Shown in pieces: positions 50,665-60,204 of a stretch of DNA of 64,000 bases. A program made the position numbers and the translations under genes. The stretch's first letter is position 1; each line of letters opens with the position of its first letter. Under the pieces are notes generated by a model. That model had not been told where the DNA came from and did no database searches. It worked only from the letters and a program-made list of their open reading frames with translations. The stretch is from Fimbriimonadaceae bacterium. Lineage in GTDB: Bacteria; Armatimonadota; Fimbriimonadia; Fimbriimonadales; Fimbriimonadaceae. The DNA is taken from the NCBI GenBank assembly GCA_019638795.1, contig JAHBTB010000002.1:62001-126000 (forward strand). The letters run 5' to 3'.

Positions 50665-51257
50665 AGCCAGCCGCGTTCCCGCTTCTTGACGAGCCCAAAC
50701 TCGGCGGCCAGGTCGTGGATGCCGGGAAGGTGGGGCACGTCCTCCATGGCTTGGCGCACGACGGCCATCGCCTCGTCGTACATCTTTACCCGGCGGTAGT
50801 AGTCGACCAAAGCCAAGATGACGTCGCTGTTGTGGCGGTCGTGGGCGTAGGCCTTGGTGAGCAGGTCTTCGCAGATGGGCAACTGCCCGTCCGCCAGGTG
50901 CTTGCGGGCGGCCCTGACCAGCGTCGAACCCAAGCCCCGCCGCGCGGCGGCGTGGTCGCCCTGAAGGGCGAGGGTGGCCTCAAGCTCCTTGGCGGCCCCA
51001 ATGTCGTCGCCGACGGCGCACAGGGCCATTGCCAGACCAAAGTGCCCCTCCACGGTGCCCCCCGAGAGGATCAGGCTCTCGCGGAACGCCTCGACCGCCT
51101 CAGACGCCTGTCTGCAGGCGTACAGAGCAAACCCGAGGCCTAACCAGGCGTTGGGGTTGGAGGGTGCCGCCTCGACGGCCTCGCGGAACAAGGCGGCCGA
51201 CCGGCGGTAGTCACCGGCCCGATAAGCTGCCTGTGCCGCGTTTTGCGATTCGGACAT
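50658..51257 (-). CDS. TPR-repeat protein
   Basis: The 199-residue protein is made of TPR-like helix pairs: AAYRAGDYRRSAALFREAVEAAPSNPNAWLGLGFALYACRQ, EAVEAFRESLILSGGTVEGHFGLAMALCAVG, and ALVDYYRRVKMYDEAMAVVRQAM. It is a soluble scaffold of unknown partners. The ATG at 51257 has GGGAGGAG 10 bases upstream. It converges on the cysteine-hydrolase gene with a 7-base overlap. Confidence 0.75.
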   Translation of the reverse strand: MSESQNAAQAAYRAGDYRRSAALFREAVEAAPSNPNAWLGLGFALYACRQASEAVEAFRESLILSGGTVEGHFGLAMALCAVGDDIGAAKELEATLALQGDHAAARRGLGSTLVRAARKHLADGQLPICEDLLTKAYAHDRHNSDVILALVDYYRRVKMYDEAMAVVRQAMEDVPHLPGIHDLAAEFGLVKKRERGWLY

Positions 51258-51624
51258 ATGTGTACCGCTCCTCCCTCAAATGTCCAACGAGTTTCTGGCT
51301 CAAACGTTTTCATTTTTGAACAGTTTTCGACGCCATTGTCAAACACTTGACGGACGGTGCCGACAAGGCCGCGCTGAACCAGGCCGGGCCGGTCTCCAAT
51401 AATGCATGCGAGGGGATGCCCACAGAGGACCCGGCTCCTTGACGGCGGCGGGTATCATCCCCCGTTGCTTCGGCGTGCCTTTTGCGGGTCCGTCGGGCAA
51501 ACAAAACCTGACCACCGGCCAGGTGCGACGGAACCTATCCCACCCCCAAAGACGCGGCGCCGCCGCGAAAGGGTGCAAGGTGGCCCCCGAGCAAACCGGC
51601 CGGACAACGGTGGACAGTGAACAT
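51258..51624. other. 367-base gap before the late spc operon
   Basis: No gene is seen. It includes an AATAAT box (51398-51403) with a weak CTGAAC 18 bases upstream, and two TTGACG hexamers (51347 and 51439) without matching -10 boxes. The promoter for the ribosomal operon should lie here. No ribosomal-protein gene is found on either strand, so rplE is not upstream. Confidence 0.45.
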
Positions 51625-51810
51625 ATGGCCAAACAGTGCTTGAAAATCAAACAAAAGGCGAAACCCAAGTTCAAGGTGCGCGCCTACAACCGTTGCAGCC
51701 TTTGCGGGCGTGACAGCGGCTACTTCCGCTACTTCGGCATTTGCCGCATCTGCTTGCGCGAATGCGCACACAAGGGGCTGCTCCCCGGGGTCGTCAAGTC
51801 CAGTTGGTGA
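51625..51810 (+). CDS. rpsN: ribosomal protein S14, zinc type
   Basis: The 61-residue protein has the zinc knuckle pair CSLCGR ... [10 protein letters not shown] and the typical FKVRAYNRC and [11 protein letters not shown]. This is the short, zinc-binding form of S14 (S14p/type Z). In most genomes rpsN follows rplE; here it is the first gene of the transcript after a long gap. The ATG at 51625 is preceded by a poor ribosome site. Confidence 0.95.
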   Translation: MAKQCLKIKQKAKPKFKVRAYNRCSLCGRDSGYFRYFGICRICLRECAHKGLLPGVVKSSW

Positions 51811-51813
51811 CCT

Positions 51814-52209
51814 ATGCATAGCGACCCCATCGCCGACCTTTTGACGCGCATCCGCAACGGACTGATGTCCGGGGCGATGTTCATCGACTGCCCCCTGAGC
51901 AAGATCAAGGTGGAAATCGCCAAGATCTTGGTCAGCGAGGGGTTTGTCAAGTCGCAGGAGACGATCACCGAGGGCAAGTTCCCGGTCCTCCGCGTCCATC
52001 TGAAGTACGACCACCGCCGCAAGCCGGTCATCCACAAAATCCGCCGCGTGAGCAAACCAGGCCTACGCAGCTACAAGAGTGTGGACGAACTCCGACCCCG
52101 GCGCAGCGGCCTGTCCGTCGTCGTCATGACGACGAGCCAGGGGGTCATGACCGACCGAGAGGCCCGACGCCGCAACATTGGCGGCGAGGCCGTTTGTGAG
52201 GTGTATTGA
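51814..52209 (+). CDS. rpsH: ribosomal protein S8
   Basis: The 131-residue protein starts [20 protein letters not shown] and ends [21 protein letters not shown], both typical of S8. It binds 16S rRNA in the platform and represses the spc operon in E. coli. The start follows rpsN by three bases. The stop overlaps the next start by one base (TGATG). Confidence 0.96.
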   Translation: MHSDPIADLLTRIRNGLMSGAMFIDCPLSKIKVEIAKILVSEGFVKSQETITEGKFPVLRVHLKYDHRRKPVIHKIRRVSKPGLRSYKSVDELRPRRSGLSVVVMTTSQGVMTDREARRRNIGGEAVCEVY

Positions 52210-52763
52210 TGTCACGAATCGGACTGAAACCGATCACCGTCCCCGGCAACGTCACCGTCACGGTGGAGAACGCCGAGGTGACCGTGAAGGGGCCCAAGGG
52301 CGAACTGAAGCAGACGGTCGCCCGCGAGCTCACCATTGAACAGAAGGACGGCAAGCTGACCGTGTCGCGACCGAACAACCAGCGGCGCAACCGGAGCCAG
52401 CACGGCCTCACCCGGACGCTCATCGCCAACATGGTCACCGGTGTCACCGAGGGCCACTCGAAGGCGTTGGAGATCCACGGTGTCGGCTACCGCGCCCAGG
52501 CGGCGGGGCAGTCGGTCACGCTCAACGTGGGGTACTCGCACCCGGTCGTGGTCACCGCGCCCCAGGGAGTGAACTTCGAAGTGAAGGCCGACGACAAGTC
52601 GCGCGTCACCACCATCGTCGTCAGCGGCATCGACAAGGCCCTCGTCGGCCAGACCGCCGCAGACATCCGCAAGACCCGCAAGCCTGACCCGTACAAGGGC
52701 AAGGGCGTGCGCTACAAGGGCGAGGTCATCAAGCTCCGCCAAGGCAAGAGGGCCGGTAAGTAA
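52209..52763 (+). CDS. rplF: ribosomal protein L6
   Basis: The 184-residue protein has [20 protein letters not shown] at the amino end and the tail [19 protein letters not shown], the L6 signature. The ATG at 52209 overlaps the rpsH stop. Confidence 0.96.
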   Translation: MSRIGLKPITVPGNVTVTVENAEVTVKGPKGELKQTVARELTIEQKDGKLTVSRPNNQRRNRSQHGLTRTLIANMVTGVTEGHSKALEIHGVGYRAQAAGQSVTLNVGYSHPVVVTAPQGVNFEVKADDKSRVTTIVVSGIDKALVGQTAADIRKTRKPDPYKGKGVRYKGEVIKLRQGKRAGK

Positions 52764-52765
52764 CA

Positions 52766-53119
52766 ATGTCAGTCAAAACCCGAAGCGACATGCGCGTGGT
52801 GCGCCACAAGCGCATCCGCAAGACCTTGGTCGGCACGACGGAGCGCCCGCGCCTCGCCGTGTTCAAGAGCCAAAAGCACCTGTACGCGCAGGTCATCGAC
52901 GACACCAAGGGCCACACCTTGGCGGCGGCCAGCACGGCAGAAAAGGCCCTGGGCGCCAGCGACAACACCGAGGGGGCCAAGAAGGTCGGCTTGGAACTGG
53001 GCAAGCGTGCCGCGGCGGCCGGCGTGAAGACGGTGGTCTTCGACCGCGGCGGTTTCCGCTACCACGGTTGCCTGGCCAGCCTGGCCGACGGTGCCCGCGA
53101 GGCGGGACTGGAGTTCTAA
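52766..53119 (+). CDS. rplR: ribosomal protein L18
   Basis: The 117-residue protein has [34 protein letters not shown] and a C-terminal [29 protein letters not shown]18 binds 5S rRNA. It follows rplF by two bases. Confidence 0.96.
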   Translation: MSVKTRSDMRVVRHKRIRKTLVGTTERPRLAVFKSQKHLYAQVIDDTKGHTLAAASTAEKALGASDNTEGAKKVGLELGKRAAAAGVKTVVFDRGGFRYHGCLASLADGAREAGLEF

Positions 53120-53120
53120 C

Positions 53121-53708
53121 ATGGCACGAAGAGGACCACGAATCGTCGGTCGGCGTTCGACCGGCCAGAACCAACCCCGTCCGGACGGCGGGCCGCAGCT
53201 CGACGTCCGCGTCATCGCCTCCAACAAGGTGAGCAAGACGCACAAGGGCGGCAAGACCATGTCTTGGTCGGTGCTCGTCGTCGTCGGCGACAACAAGGGC
53301 CAGGTCGGTGTCGGCCTCGGTAAGGCGCGCGGCATCCCCGACGCCATCCGCAAGGCCGAAGACGCCGCGCGCAAGAACATGTTCCGGGTCGAAATGCTCG
53401 GCGCGACGATCCCCCACGAAGTCGAAGGCAAGCATGGCACCGCCCGTGTCATCATGCGCCCCGCCTCGCCCGGTACCGGCGTCAAGGCCGGATCGGCCGT
53501 CCGGATGTGCCTGGAAGCCCTCGGCGTCCACGACGTCTTGAGCAAGTGTCTCGGTAGCCGCAACAGCGTCAACATCGCCTATGCCACCGTCAACGCGTTC
53601 AAGGAGCTCCAAGCCCCCGAAAGCACCGCGTCGACCCGGGGGGCCGACGTCGCCCAACTGGTGCCCTGGCTCGCCAAGGCCCGTAAGGAGGAGGCTGACC
53701 ATGCCTAA
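53121..53708 (+). CDS. rpsE: ribosomal protein S5
   Basis: The 195-residue protein has LDVRVIASNKVSKTHKGGKTMSWSVLVVVGD and the GLGKARGIPDAIRKAEDAAR and RPASPGTGVKAGSAVRMCLEALG motifs. S5 helps decoding accuracy. Compared with the E. coli protein (167) it has about 28 extra residues, at both ends. The ATG is just one base after the rplR stop. Confidence 0.96.
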   Translation: MARRGPRIVGRRSTGQNQPRPDGGPQLDVRVIASNKVSKTHKGGKTMSWSVLVVVGDNKGQVGVGLGKARGIPDAIRKAEDAARKNMFRVEMLGATIPHEVEGKHGTARVIMRPASPGTGVKAGSAVRMCLEALGVHDVLSKCLGSRNSVNIAYATVNAFKELQAPESTASTRGADVAQLVPWLAKARKEEADHA

Positions 53709-54057
53709 GGCGCTCAAGATCACCCTCAGCAAGAGCCTGATCGCCCAGGTGCCGAAGAACGTCAAGACCGCCCACGCCCTCGGCCTACGCAAGATCGGGC
53801 AGTCCACCCTGAACCATCCCACCGCGGCGGTGAAGGGCATGATCCACCAGATCAAGCACGTCTTGACGGTCGAGGAAGTCGAGGTCGAAGGCGAGATCCC
53901 GCGCAAGCGCCGTGGCCACAAGGCCAAAGCCGCCGCGACCGCCGCACCCAAGGCTGAGAAGAAGCCGAAGGCGGCCGCCAAGGCCGAGCCGGCCAGCGAC
54001 GAACCCGCGCCCAAGAAGCGCACGACGAAGAAGAAAGCCGACGAGGCATCCGAATGA
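53701..54057 (+). CDS. rpmD: ribosomal protein L30 with long basic C-terminal tail
   Basis: The first 60 residues are L30 (LKITLSKSLIAQVPKNVKTAHALGLRKIGQSTLNHP and VKGMIHQIKHVLTVEEVE). A 55-residue tail rich in Lys, Ala, Pro follows (about 64-118), making it nearly twice the usual length. The tail is low complexity and probably binds RNA. It overlaps the rpsE end and the rplO start by short overlaps. Confidence 0.93.
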   Translation: MPKALKITLSKSLIAQVPKNVKTAHALGLRKIGQSTLNHPTAAVKGMIHQIKHVLTVEEVEVEGEIPRKRRGHKAKAAATAAPKAEKKPKAAAKAEPASDEPAPKKRTTKKKADEASE

Positions 54058-54497
54058 ACCTGAACGATCTTCAACCGAACGAAGGCTCCACCAAGCGCCG
54101 CCGCCGCGTGGCGCGGGGCATCGGCAGCGGCCTCGGCAAGACCGCGGGCCGAGGCACCAAGGGCCAGAAAGCACGTCGGCAGATTCCGGCGTGGTTTGAA
54201 GGCGGCCAAACGCCCATCCACCGCCGGCTTCCGGTCAAGAAGGGCTTCCGCAACATCAACAGCGTCACTTTCGCGATCATCAACATGGACGACCTGGAAA
54301 AGCACTTTGACAAAGGCGCCGAGGTCACTCCCGAAGCGGTGGTCGCCAAGGGCATTGTCAGCGACCTGCCGAACGGCGGCCTGAAGGTGCTCGCGTTCGG
54401 CGACCTGTCGAAGAAGCTCACCGTGAAGGCCCACGCCTTCAGCAAGGCGGCCCAAGAGAAGATCGAGAAGGCGGGCGGCCAGGCGGTCACGCTGTGA
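54054..54497 (+). CDS. rplO: ribosomal protein L15
   Basis: The 147-residue protein has LNDLQPNEGSTKRRRRVARGIGSGLGKTAGRGTKGQKARR and the GGQTPIHRRLPVKKGF motif of L15. The ATG overlaps the L30 stop, and the stop overlaps secY (GTGA). Confidence 0.96.
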   Translation: MNLNDLQPNEGSTKRRRRVARGIGSGLGKTAGRGTKGQKARRQIPAWFEGGQTPIHRRLPVKKGFRNINSVTFAIINMDDLEKHFDKGAEVTPEAVVAKGIVSDLPNGGLKVLAFGDLSKKLTVKAHAFSKAAQEKIEKAGGQAVTL

Positions 54498-55849
54498 GGA
54501 TGGCCGCTGGTGCACTCGGTGGCTCCCCGGGCGGGGGCGACAAAAGTCTGCGGCTCTCGCTGGCGGACACGCTCCGCCTCGCCTGGGCAGACGACGACCT
54601 GCGCCAGCGGCTGACCTTCGTCATCGGCATCTTCCTCATCTACGCGATGGGTGTCCAGGTGCCCGTGCCGGTGCCGGGGTTCGACCCGGCGCAGATGCAA
54701 AAGCTGCTCGAAGACAACGCGTTCTTCAACCTTTTGAACACCTTTGGCGGCGGCGCGTTCAAGCGTCTGTCCATCTTCGCCCTCGGCCTCGGCCCCTACA
54801 TCTCGGCCAGCATTATCATGCAGGTCCTCACCATGGGCATCCCCTCTTGGAAGGAGGAGATGAAGGAAGGTGGCGAATACGCGCGGAAGCAACAGAACAA
54901 GCGCACCCGCTCCCTGACCCTCGCCCTATGCGTGTTCCAAGGGTTCGGCCTCATGAGCCAGATGGGCCCGGTCGTCGCCCAGCTTGTGCCGTTCGCCAAG
55001 ATCGCCGTCGTCATCTTCTGGATGTGCGGGTCGTCACTGTTGCAGTGGCTGGGTGAGCAGGTCACCGAGCGCGGCATCGGTAACGGTATTTCCATTCTCA
55101 TCTTCGCCGGTATCGTCATCTCGATCCCCAACATCGCCGGAATCCTCGGCAACGCGGTCAAGAACGGCACCGTCGGTTGGGGGCAGGTCGTCGTCATCCT
55201 GGCCCTGTTCCTCTTGACGACGTACGTCGTCGTCTACTTCACCATCGCCCAGCGGCGTATCCCGATCGAGCACATGCGCCGGAACTTCGGCACCAAATCG
55301 ATCGGCGGACAGGTGAGCTATCTGCCCATCTCACCGAACATGGCGGGCGTCATCCCCATCATCTTCGCCCTGGCCCTGACGAACCTGCCGAGCATGTTCC
55401 GCAGCGTGTTCCCGCAAGGCCACCCGGCCCAACAGGCGCTGGACATGATCGGGAAGTTCTTCTACCCTGACTTCCGCCACTGGGAAGGCTGGGTCGCCGC
55501 GGTCGTCTACGCCGCCATGATCTTCTTCTTCACGTACTTCTACACCGCGTTGCAGTACAACGTCGAAGACATGGCCGACAACCTGAAGAAGCATGGCAGT
55601 TTCATCCGTGGCATCCGGCCGGGCAAACAGACCAAGGAGTTCCTCGACGGCGTCATTTCGCGGGTCACCTTTGTCGGTGCCGGCTTCCTGGCCATCGTGG
55701 CTTTGACCCAGTACGTTCTGCCCCTCATCGCCGCCGTCCAGAACCTCGGCCTCATCTTTGGCACCTCGTTGCTCATCATGGTCAGCGTCGCGCTGGAAAC
55801 GATGCGGCAGATCGAGGCGAACCTCCTGGCCAAGCAGTACGAGGGCTAA
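54494..55849 (+). CDS. secY: preprotein translocase subunit SecY
   Basis: The 451-residue membrane protein has the SecY helices, with PGFDPAQMQKLLEDNAFFNLLNTFGGGAFKRLSIFALGLGPYISASIIMQ, YFTIAQRRIPIEH and YLPISPNMAGVIPIIFA. It forms the translocon pore. The GTG at 54494 overlaps rplO; an ATG six bases downstream (54500) is an alternative. secG is at 1465-1707. Confidence 0.96.
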   Translation: MRMAAGALGGSPGGGDKSLRLSLADTLRLAWADDDLRQRLTFVIGIFLIYAMGVQVPVPVPGFDPAQMQKLLEDNAFFNLLNTFGGGAFKRLSIFALGLGPYISASIIMQVLTMGIPSWKEEMKEGGEYARKQQNKRTRSLTLALCVFQGFGLMSQMGPVVAQLVPFAKIAVVIFWMCGSSLLQWLGEQVTERGIGNGISILIFAGIVISIPNIAGILGNAVKNGTVGWGQVVVILALFLLTTYVVVYFTIAQRRIPIEHMRRNFGTKSIGGQVSYLPISPNMAGVIPIIFALALTNLPSMFRSVFPQGHPAQQALDMIGKFFYPDFRHWEGWVAAVVYAAMIFFFTYFYTALQYNVEDMADNLKKHGSFIRGIRPGKQTKEFLDGVISRVTFVGAGFLAIVALTQYVLPLIAAVQNLGLIFGTSLLIMVSVALETMRQIEANLLAKQYEG

Positions 55850-55852
55850 GCC

Positions 55853-56503
55853 TTGTCCCTCCGACTCATTCTCATCGGGCCTCCTGGTGTCGGCAAAGGC
55901 ACCCAGGCGGCCCTTTTGGAGCAACGCGTCGGAGCACGGCCCCTCTCTTCTGGAATGATCTTCCGCTCTGAGATCGAGGCGGAGACCGACCTCGGCCAAC
56001 TGGCCAAGAGCTACATCGACCGCGGGGAGCTGGTGCCCAACGGGGTGACGATCCAGATGATGGTCAAGCGGATCCGCACCGAGGACACGCGGCGGCGCGG
56101 GTTTGTCCTTGACGGCTTTCCCCGCACCGTCCGTCAAGCCGAGGCACTGACCGAGGAGTTGGAACACCTGGACGTCCACATCGACGCGGTGGTCTCGCTT
56201 GAGGTGCCCGAGGACGTCATCGTCGCCCGGTTGTCTGGTCGAATGGGCTGCACCAAGTGCGGCGAGATCTACCACTCGACTAACAAACCCCCCAAGCGGG
56301 AAGGCATTTGCGACAAGTGCAACAGCCCCCTCTTTGTGCGGGAGGACGACAAGCCCGACACCGTGCGCGAACGCCTGCGCGTCTTTCGCGAGAACACCAA
56401 GCCGGTGATCGACTACTACGAGTCCCGCGGCTCGTTGCGACGCGTCGATGCCGACCGCCAGGCTGACGAGGTGTACGACGACATCGTCAAGGGGCTCGTT
56501 TGA
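55853..56503 (+). CDS. adk: adenylate kinase, zinc-lid type
   Basis: The 216-residue kinase starts LRLILIGPPGVGKGTQAALLE (P-loop) and has FVLDGFPRTVRQAE. It has a zinc-binding lid with four cysteines (MGCTKCGEIY ... GICDKCNSPL), as in Gram-positive adenylate kinases. It interconverts AMP, ADP and ATP. It starts at TTG 55853, 3 bases after the secY stop. Confidence 0.95.
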   Translation: MSLRLILIGPPGVGKGTQAALLEQRVGARPLSSGMIFRSEIEAETDLGQLAKSYIDRGELVPNGVTIQMMVKRIRTEDTRRRGFVLDGFPRTVRQAEALTEELEHLDVHIDAVVSLEVPEDVIVARLSGRMGCTKCGEIYHSTNKPPKREGICDKCNSPLFVREDDKPDTVRERLRVFRENTKPVIDYYESRGSLRRVDADRQADEVYDDIVKGLV

Positions 56504-57246
56504 TCCTCTACAAGAGCACCGCCGACATCGCGAAAATGCGCGAGGCGGGGCGGATCGTCGCCCGCACCATGCGCGAGGTCGCGGCCTGCATCGCCCCTGG
56601 CGTGACGACCAAAGAACTTGACGCCATGGCCGGGGAAAAGATCAGGGCCGCCGGGGGCGTGCCCAGCTTCAAAGATTACCGCGGCTACCCGGCGGACACC
56701 TGCATCAGCGTCAACGAGATGGTCGTCCACGGCATCCCTAACGACCGTCCGCTCGGAGAGGGTGACATCGTGACGCTGGATTTTGGCGTCATCCTGGACG
56801 GCTGGCACGCCGACGGAGCATGGACGTACCCCGTCGGGAAAATCGCACCCAACGCCCAGCGCCTGATGAACATCACCCGCGAAGCCCTCATGCAGGGCAT
56901 CGCTAAGGCCAAGGCAGGGAACCGGGTCGGCGACATCGCCTCGACCGTCCAGAGGTATTGCGAGTCCAACGGCTACGGGGTCGTCACCGAGTTGGTCGGC
57001 CACGGGATCGGGCGCAAGCTTCACGAGGAGCCCAGCATCCCCAACGTCGGCCGCCCGGGCAAAGGCGAACCGATCCGTCCCGGCATGACGTTTTGCGTCG
57101 AGCCGATGATCAACGAGGGCACCGCCGACGTCAGGTACCTGGACGACAAATGGACCGTCGTGACGGCAGACGGTAAACTAAGCGCTCACTTCGAGCACAC
57201 TGTCGCGGTGACTAAGGAGGGTCCGGTAATCCTGACCCAGGAATGA
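56500..57246 (+). CDS. map: type I methionine aminopeptidase
   Basis: The 248-residue protein has the metal-ligand set of MetAP-I: DLDFGV-like [74 protein letters not shown]. It removes the initiator Met. The TTG start overlaps the adk stop (TTGA). Confidence 0.95.
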   Translation: MILYKSTADIAKMREAGRIVARTMREVAACIAPGVTTKELDAMAGEKIRAAGGVPSFKDYRGYPADTCISVNEMVVHGIPNDRPLGEGDIVTLDFGVILDGWHADGAWTYPVGKIAPNAQRLMNITREALMQGIAKAKAGNRVGDIASTVQRYCESNGYGVVTELVGHGIGRKLHEEPSIPNVGRPGKGEPIRPGMTFCVEPMINEGTADVRYLDDKWTVVTADGKLSAHFEHTVAVTKEGPVILTQE

Positions 57247-57277
57247 CGACCAGTTCGTCAGGAAAACAAGCCCACGT

Positions 57278-57538
57278 ATGGCACGCTATAAACACCAAGC
57301 CCCCCGCCGCAAGCAGGTCGAAGGCAAAGAAGAGGCGATCAGCCTTGACGCCGTCGTCACCGAAAACTTGCCCAACGCCCAGTTTCGAGTGAAACTCGAA
57401 GACACCGGCCAAGAGATCCTTGCCTACGTCAGTGGCAAGATGCGCAAGTATTGGATCCGGCTGATGGTCGGCGACCGCGTGAAAGTCGAAGTCTCCCCCT
57501 ACGACCTCACCCGTGCCCGGATCGTCTACCGGTACTAA
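57278..57538 (+). CDS. infA: translation initiation factor IF-1, extended N terminus
   Basis: The 86-residue protein matches IF-1 from about residue 20 ([65 protein letters not shown]). It has about 14 extra, basic residues at the amino end compared with the 72-residue E. coli form. It ends the operon. The usual next genes (rpmJ, rpsM, rpsK) are not found; a convergent gene follows after 24 bases. Confidence 0.93.
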   Translation: MARYKHQAPRRKQVEGKEEAISLDAVVTENLPNAQFRVKLEDTGQEILAYVSGKMRKYWIRLMVGDRVKVEVSPYDLTRARIVYRY

Positions 57539-57562
57539 CAGCGCGAAACCGTCGCCGGGCGC

Positions 57563-58684
57563 CTAGCCGCGGCAGCACGCCGCCGCGACCATGGTGTCGA
57601 ACGCCTTCCTCGGGTCTTCAGGCAGACCAAAGGTCTGCGCCATAAAGACCGCGACCGTACCGCTTTTCGGATCGGCCCAGTACTCTGTTCCAAACGCTCC
57701 GGTGTGACCAAAACTCCCGGCAGGACGAAGAGTCGTCCCCACGGGCGCTCTCCGCGAGACGATCCATCCGATCCCCACCCCGCGCTCGGTGTTCCCGTCC
57801 ATCAAGAGGTCTCCGGTCTGGAGCGACGTCATCAATTTGGTGCCGGACGGAGAGAGCAGGCTCTTGCCCAAGAAGCTCTCGATGAACTTCGCCATGTCGG
57901 CGGCGGTCGAATAGAGGCCGCCAGCCCCGTTGGCGAACTTGGCTCCGCTCCGGAACCGGTCGTGGGCAAAAACTTGCAGGGCGCCCGGACGTCCGGTGTA
58001 GACCTGGGCGAGGCGCGGTCTCTTGTTTGTCGGCAAGAAGAAATGCGTGTCGGTCATGCCCAACTTGTCAAAGATCCGCTTCTGGACGAACTCTTGGAAC
58101 GCCTGGCCGGTGACTTTCTCCACCACGGCGGCCGCCGCCGATATCCCGACCCCGCTGTACTTGATCTGCGTGCCCGGCTGGTAAAGGAGGGGTTCGGTGC
58201 CGATCAGCTTGCTGTAGTCGGCCAGGGTCATGGTCCATTTCTGCTCGTCGGTAAGGCCGCCGGGGTCGTCCGAGGCCAGACCGCTGGTGTGGGTCAGGAG
58301 GTTGAGCACGGTCGGGGCACGCTCCACCTTCGCCCCTTGGACGGTCACTCCCTTCATCGACGGAAGGAACTTGGCCACCGGGTCGTCCAGGTTCAAGAGT
58401 CCGTCCTCCACGCACAGCATGACCGCCGTCGCGGTCACGGGCTTGGTCATCGACATCACCTGGAATATGGTGTCGTCCTGCATGGGCTTCCCGGCATCCT
58501 TGTCAGCAAGCCCGATGGGGCGGCTGAGAAGGACACGCCCCCGTTGCCGGACAAGGACGACACTGCCCGCCAGGGCTTCGTGGTGGACAGCCCTCACCAG
58601 GGCCGGGACGACTTTATCAAGCCTGGCCGGGTCAAAGGTGGTTGATTGCGCGGCGGTTGCAAGGATGATGGCGGCGATGCTCAT
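57563..58684 (-). CDS. serine hydrolase, class C beta-lactamase/esterase family
   Basis: The 373-residue secreted protein has a signal peptide (IAAIILATAAQS), the catalytic SMTK (78-81), a Tyr at 176 (YSG in place of YxN) and FGHTGAFG in the KTG position. Such proteins are often esterases or peptidases rather than antibiotic-resistance enzymes. The ATG at 58684 overlaps the citF stop (ATGA). It is the last gene of the five-gene operon. Confidence 0.82.
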   Translation of the reverse strand: MSIAAIILATAAQSTTFDPARLDKVVPALVRAVHHEALAGSVVLVRQRGRVLLSRPIGLADKDAGKPMQDDTIFQVMSMTKPVTATAVMLCVEDGLLNLDDPVAKFLPSMKGVTVQGAKVERAPTVLNLLTHTSGLASDDPGGLTDEQKWTMTLADYSKLIGTEPLLYQPGTQIKYSGVGISAAAAVVEKVTGQAFQEFVQKRIFDKLGMTDTHFFLPTNKRPRLAQVYTGRPGALQVFAHDRFRSGAKFANGAGGLYSTAADMAKFIESFLGKSLLSPSGTKLMTSLQTGDLLMDGNTERGVGIGWIVSRRAPVGTTLRPAGSFGHTGAFGTEYWADPKSGTVAVFMAQTFGLPEDPRKAFDTMVAAACCRG

Positions 58685-60204
58685 GGTCGGATGCTCTTCA
58701 CGGTGTCGATGACGGTGCCGTCGACCCAGGTGACCAGGCCGATAATGTCGTCGGTGGTCGGCGCGGCAGAGGGGGGGCCTCCGGCCAGCCCTTCGGCCTC
58801 CCGCTTGATGTCGTGGATGTCGCGCAAAGGAAGGCGCGAACCCTTGACCGCGTCGAGAAGGTCTGTCCGGCGCGGGTTGACCGCGACGCCCCGCTCGGTG
58901 ACGACCACGTCCACAAGCTCGCCCGGGCCGCAGGTCGTCGTCAGGCGGTCGCGGAGCACAGGGATCCGGTTGCGTAAACTCGGGACGGCAAGGATGGTGC
59001 ACCGACTGAACAACGCGTCCTGCCAACCCCCCAGGCCGTGGAGCAACCGGCCGTCCGAGTGGGTGGCGACATTGGCGTTGAACTCCATGTCCACCTCCGT
59101 GGCCCCCAAGACGGCGACGTCCAGCATCGAGGCGGTGCGTCCCTTGCCGTGGTAGTTGTAGCTGTTGAAGGGGGTCGTCATCACATGCCGCTCGTTCTCA
59201 CGGATGCTGCGGACTCCCTCGAGGTCGAATGTCTGGCCGTCGAGAACGGCCCCGACTTGCCCAGCCTCCAGCATCTGGACCAGCTGCCGGGTGCTCCCGC
59301 CGCGCGCGAAGGCGGCCCGGACGCCCTCGGCCCTCATCATGTCGGAGAGATAGACGGTGAACGCCAGCGACACGCCTCCGGCACCGGCCTGGAACGACCA
59401 TCCCTCGCGCATGATGCCGGCCGCCCGGCAGAACTCGGCCGCAAGCCGACCGATCAGCAGCCGCTCCGGCGACTTTGTCATCTGGGTGGTGCCGCTGACA
59501 ATCTGGGACGGGTCGCCGATCGAGTCGACCACGACGACTTGGTCCACATGGTTCCCCGCGATCTGCCACGGGGCACAAGGGAACTCGACCAAGTTGTCCG
59601 TGACGGCGATCACGTGGTCGGCGGTCTCGGCGTCGCCGACGGCAAACCCGAGGCTGCCGCAGGCCGACGGCCCCCAGGCACCGGTCATGTTGCCGAACAT
59701 GTCGCACGAAGGGGCCGCGACGACGGCGACGTCGATGTGGACGTCACCCTCGACGATGGCCCGATACCGGGACCCGTGAGAGCGCAAGACCGCCAGTCCA
59801 CGCATCTTCCCTCGGCTCGCGTAGTCGCCTACCGGGCCGTTCAGACTCCCTTCGATGTGGTGGACCGTGCCGTCCTCCAAGTAGGGGAGCAACGCCTCGT
59901 GGCAGGGAAAGACCGCGCTGGGGAACCACACGACGTCCCTGACTCCCAGTTCCTTCACCGCCTGGAAGAGCATCAGGGCGCAGCGGTCCCCGTTGCGCAA
60001 GTGGTGGTGGGTGCTCAGGGTCATCCCGTCACGGAGCCCTGCCCGCGACAAGGCCTCCTTCAGGTCGGCGACGCGCTTGTCGCCGTCGGCCGGAAAGTCC
60101 GCCGCCGTCCGGAGCGGTGGCCCGACTCTCCGGCCCTCGGGCCGGACGGCACCCAGACCTCCGTACGGTCTCCACACCTGGCCCGGTGCCCGGTCGAACG
60201 TCAT
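58681..60204 (-). CDS. citF: citrate lyase alpha subunit-like CoA transferase (CitF)
   Basis: The 507-residue protein matches CitF: TLSTHHHLRNGD, VHHIEGSLNGPVGD, SHGSRYRAIVEGD, AGAGGVSLAFTVYLSD, EVDMEFNANVATHSDGRL and the tail RRTDLLDAVKGSRLPLRDI. In citrate lyase it transfers the acyl carrier protein thioester from acetate to citrate. The ATG at 60204 shares a base with the citDE stop (TGATG). No citX, citG or citC genes are seen, so a classic citrate lyase activation pathway is missing here. Confidence 0.85.
   Translation of the reverse strand: MTFDRAPGQVWRPYGGLGAVRPEGRRVGPPLRTAADFPADGDKRVADLKEALSRAGLRDGMTLSTHHHLRNGDRCALMLFQAVKELGVRDVVWFPSAVFPCHEALLPYLEDGTVHHIEGSLNGPVGDYASRGKMRGLAVLRSHGSRYRAIVEGDVHIDVAVVAAPSCDMFGNMTGAWGPSACGSLGFAVGDAETADHVIAVTDNLVEFPCAPWQIAGNHVDQVVVVDSIGDPSQIVSGTTQMTKSPERLLIGRLAAEFCRAAGIMREGWSFQAGAGGVSLAFTVYLSDMMRAEGVRAAFARGGSTRQLVQMLEAGQVGAVLDGQTFDLEGVRSIRENERHVMTTPFNSYNYHGKGRTASMLDVAVLGATEVDMEFNANVATHSDGRLLHGLGGWQDALFSRCTILAVPSLRNRIPVLRDRLTTTCGPGELVDVVVTERGVAVNPRRTDLLDAVKGSRLPLRDIHDIKREAEGLAGGPPSAAPTTDDIIGLVTWVDGTVIDTVKSIRP

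Noticed and set aside
51439-51458. TTGACG followed by TATCAT as a promoter for rpsN
   Set aside because: The spacer is only 8 bases, too short for a sigma-70 promoter.
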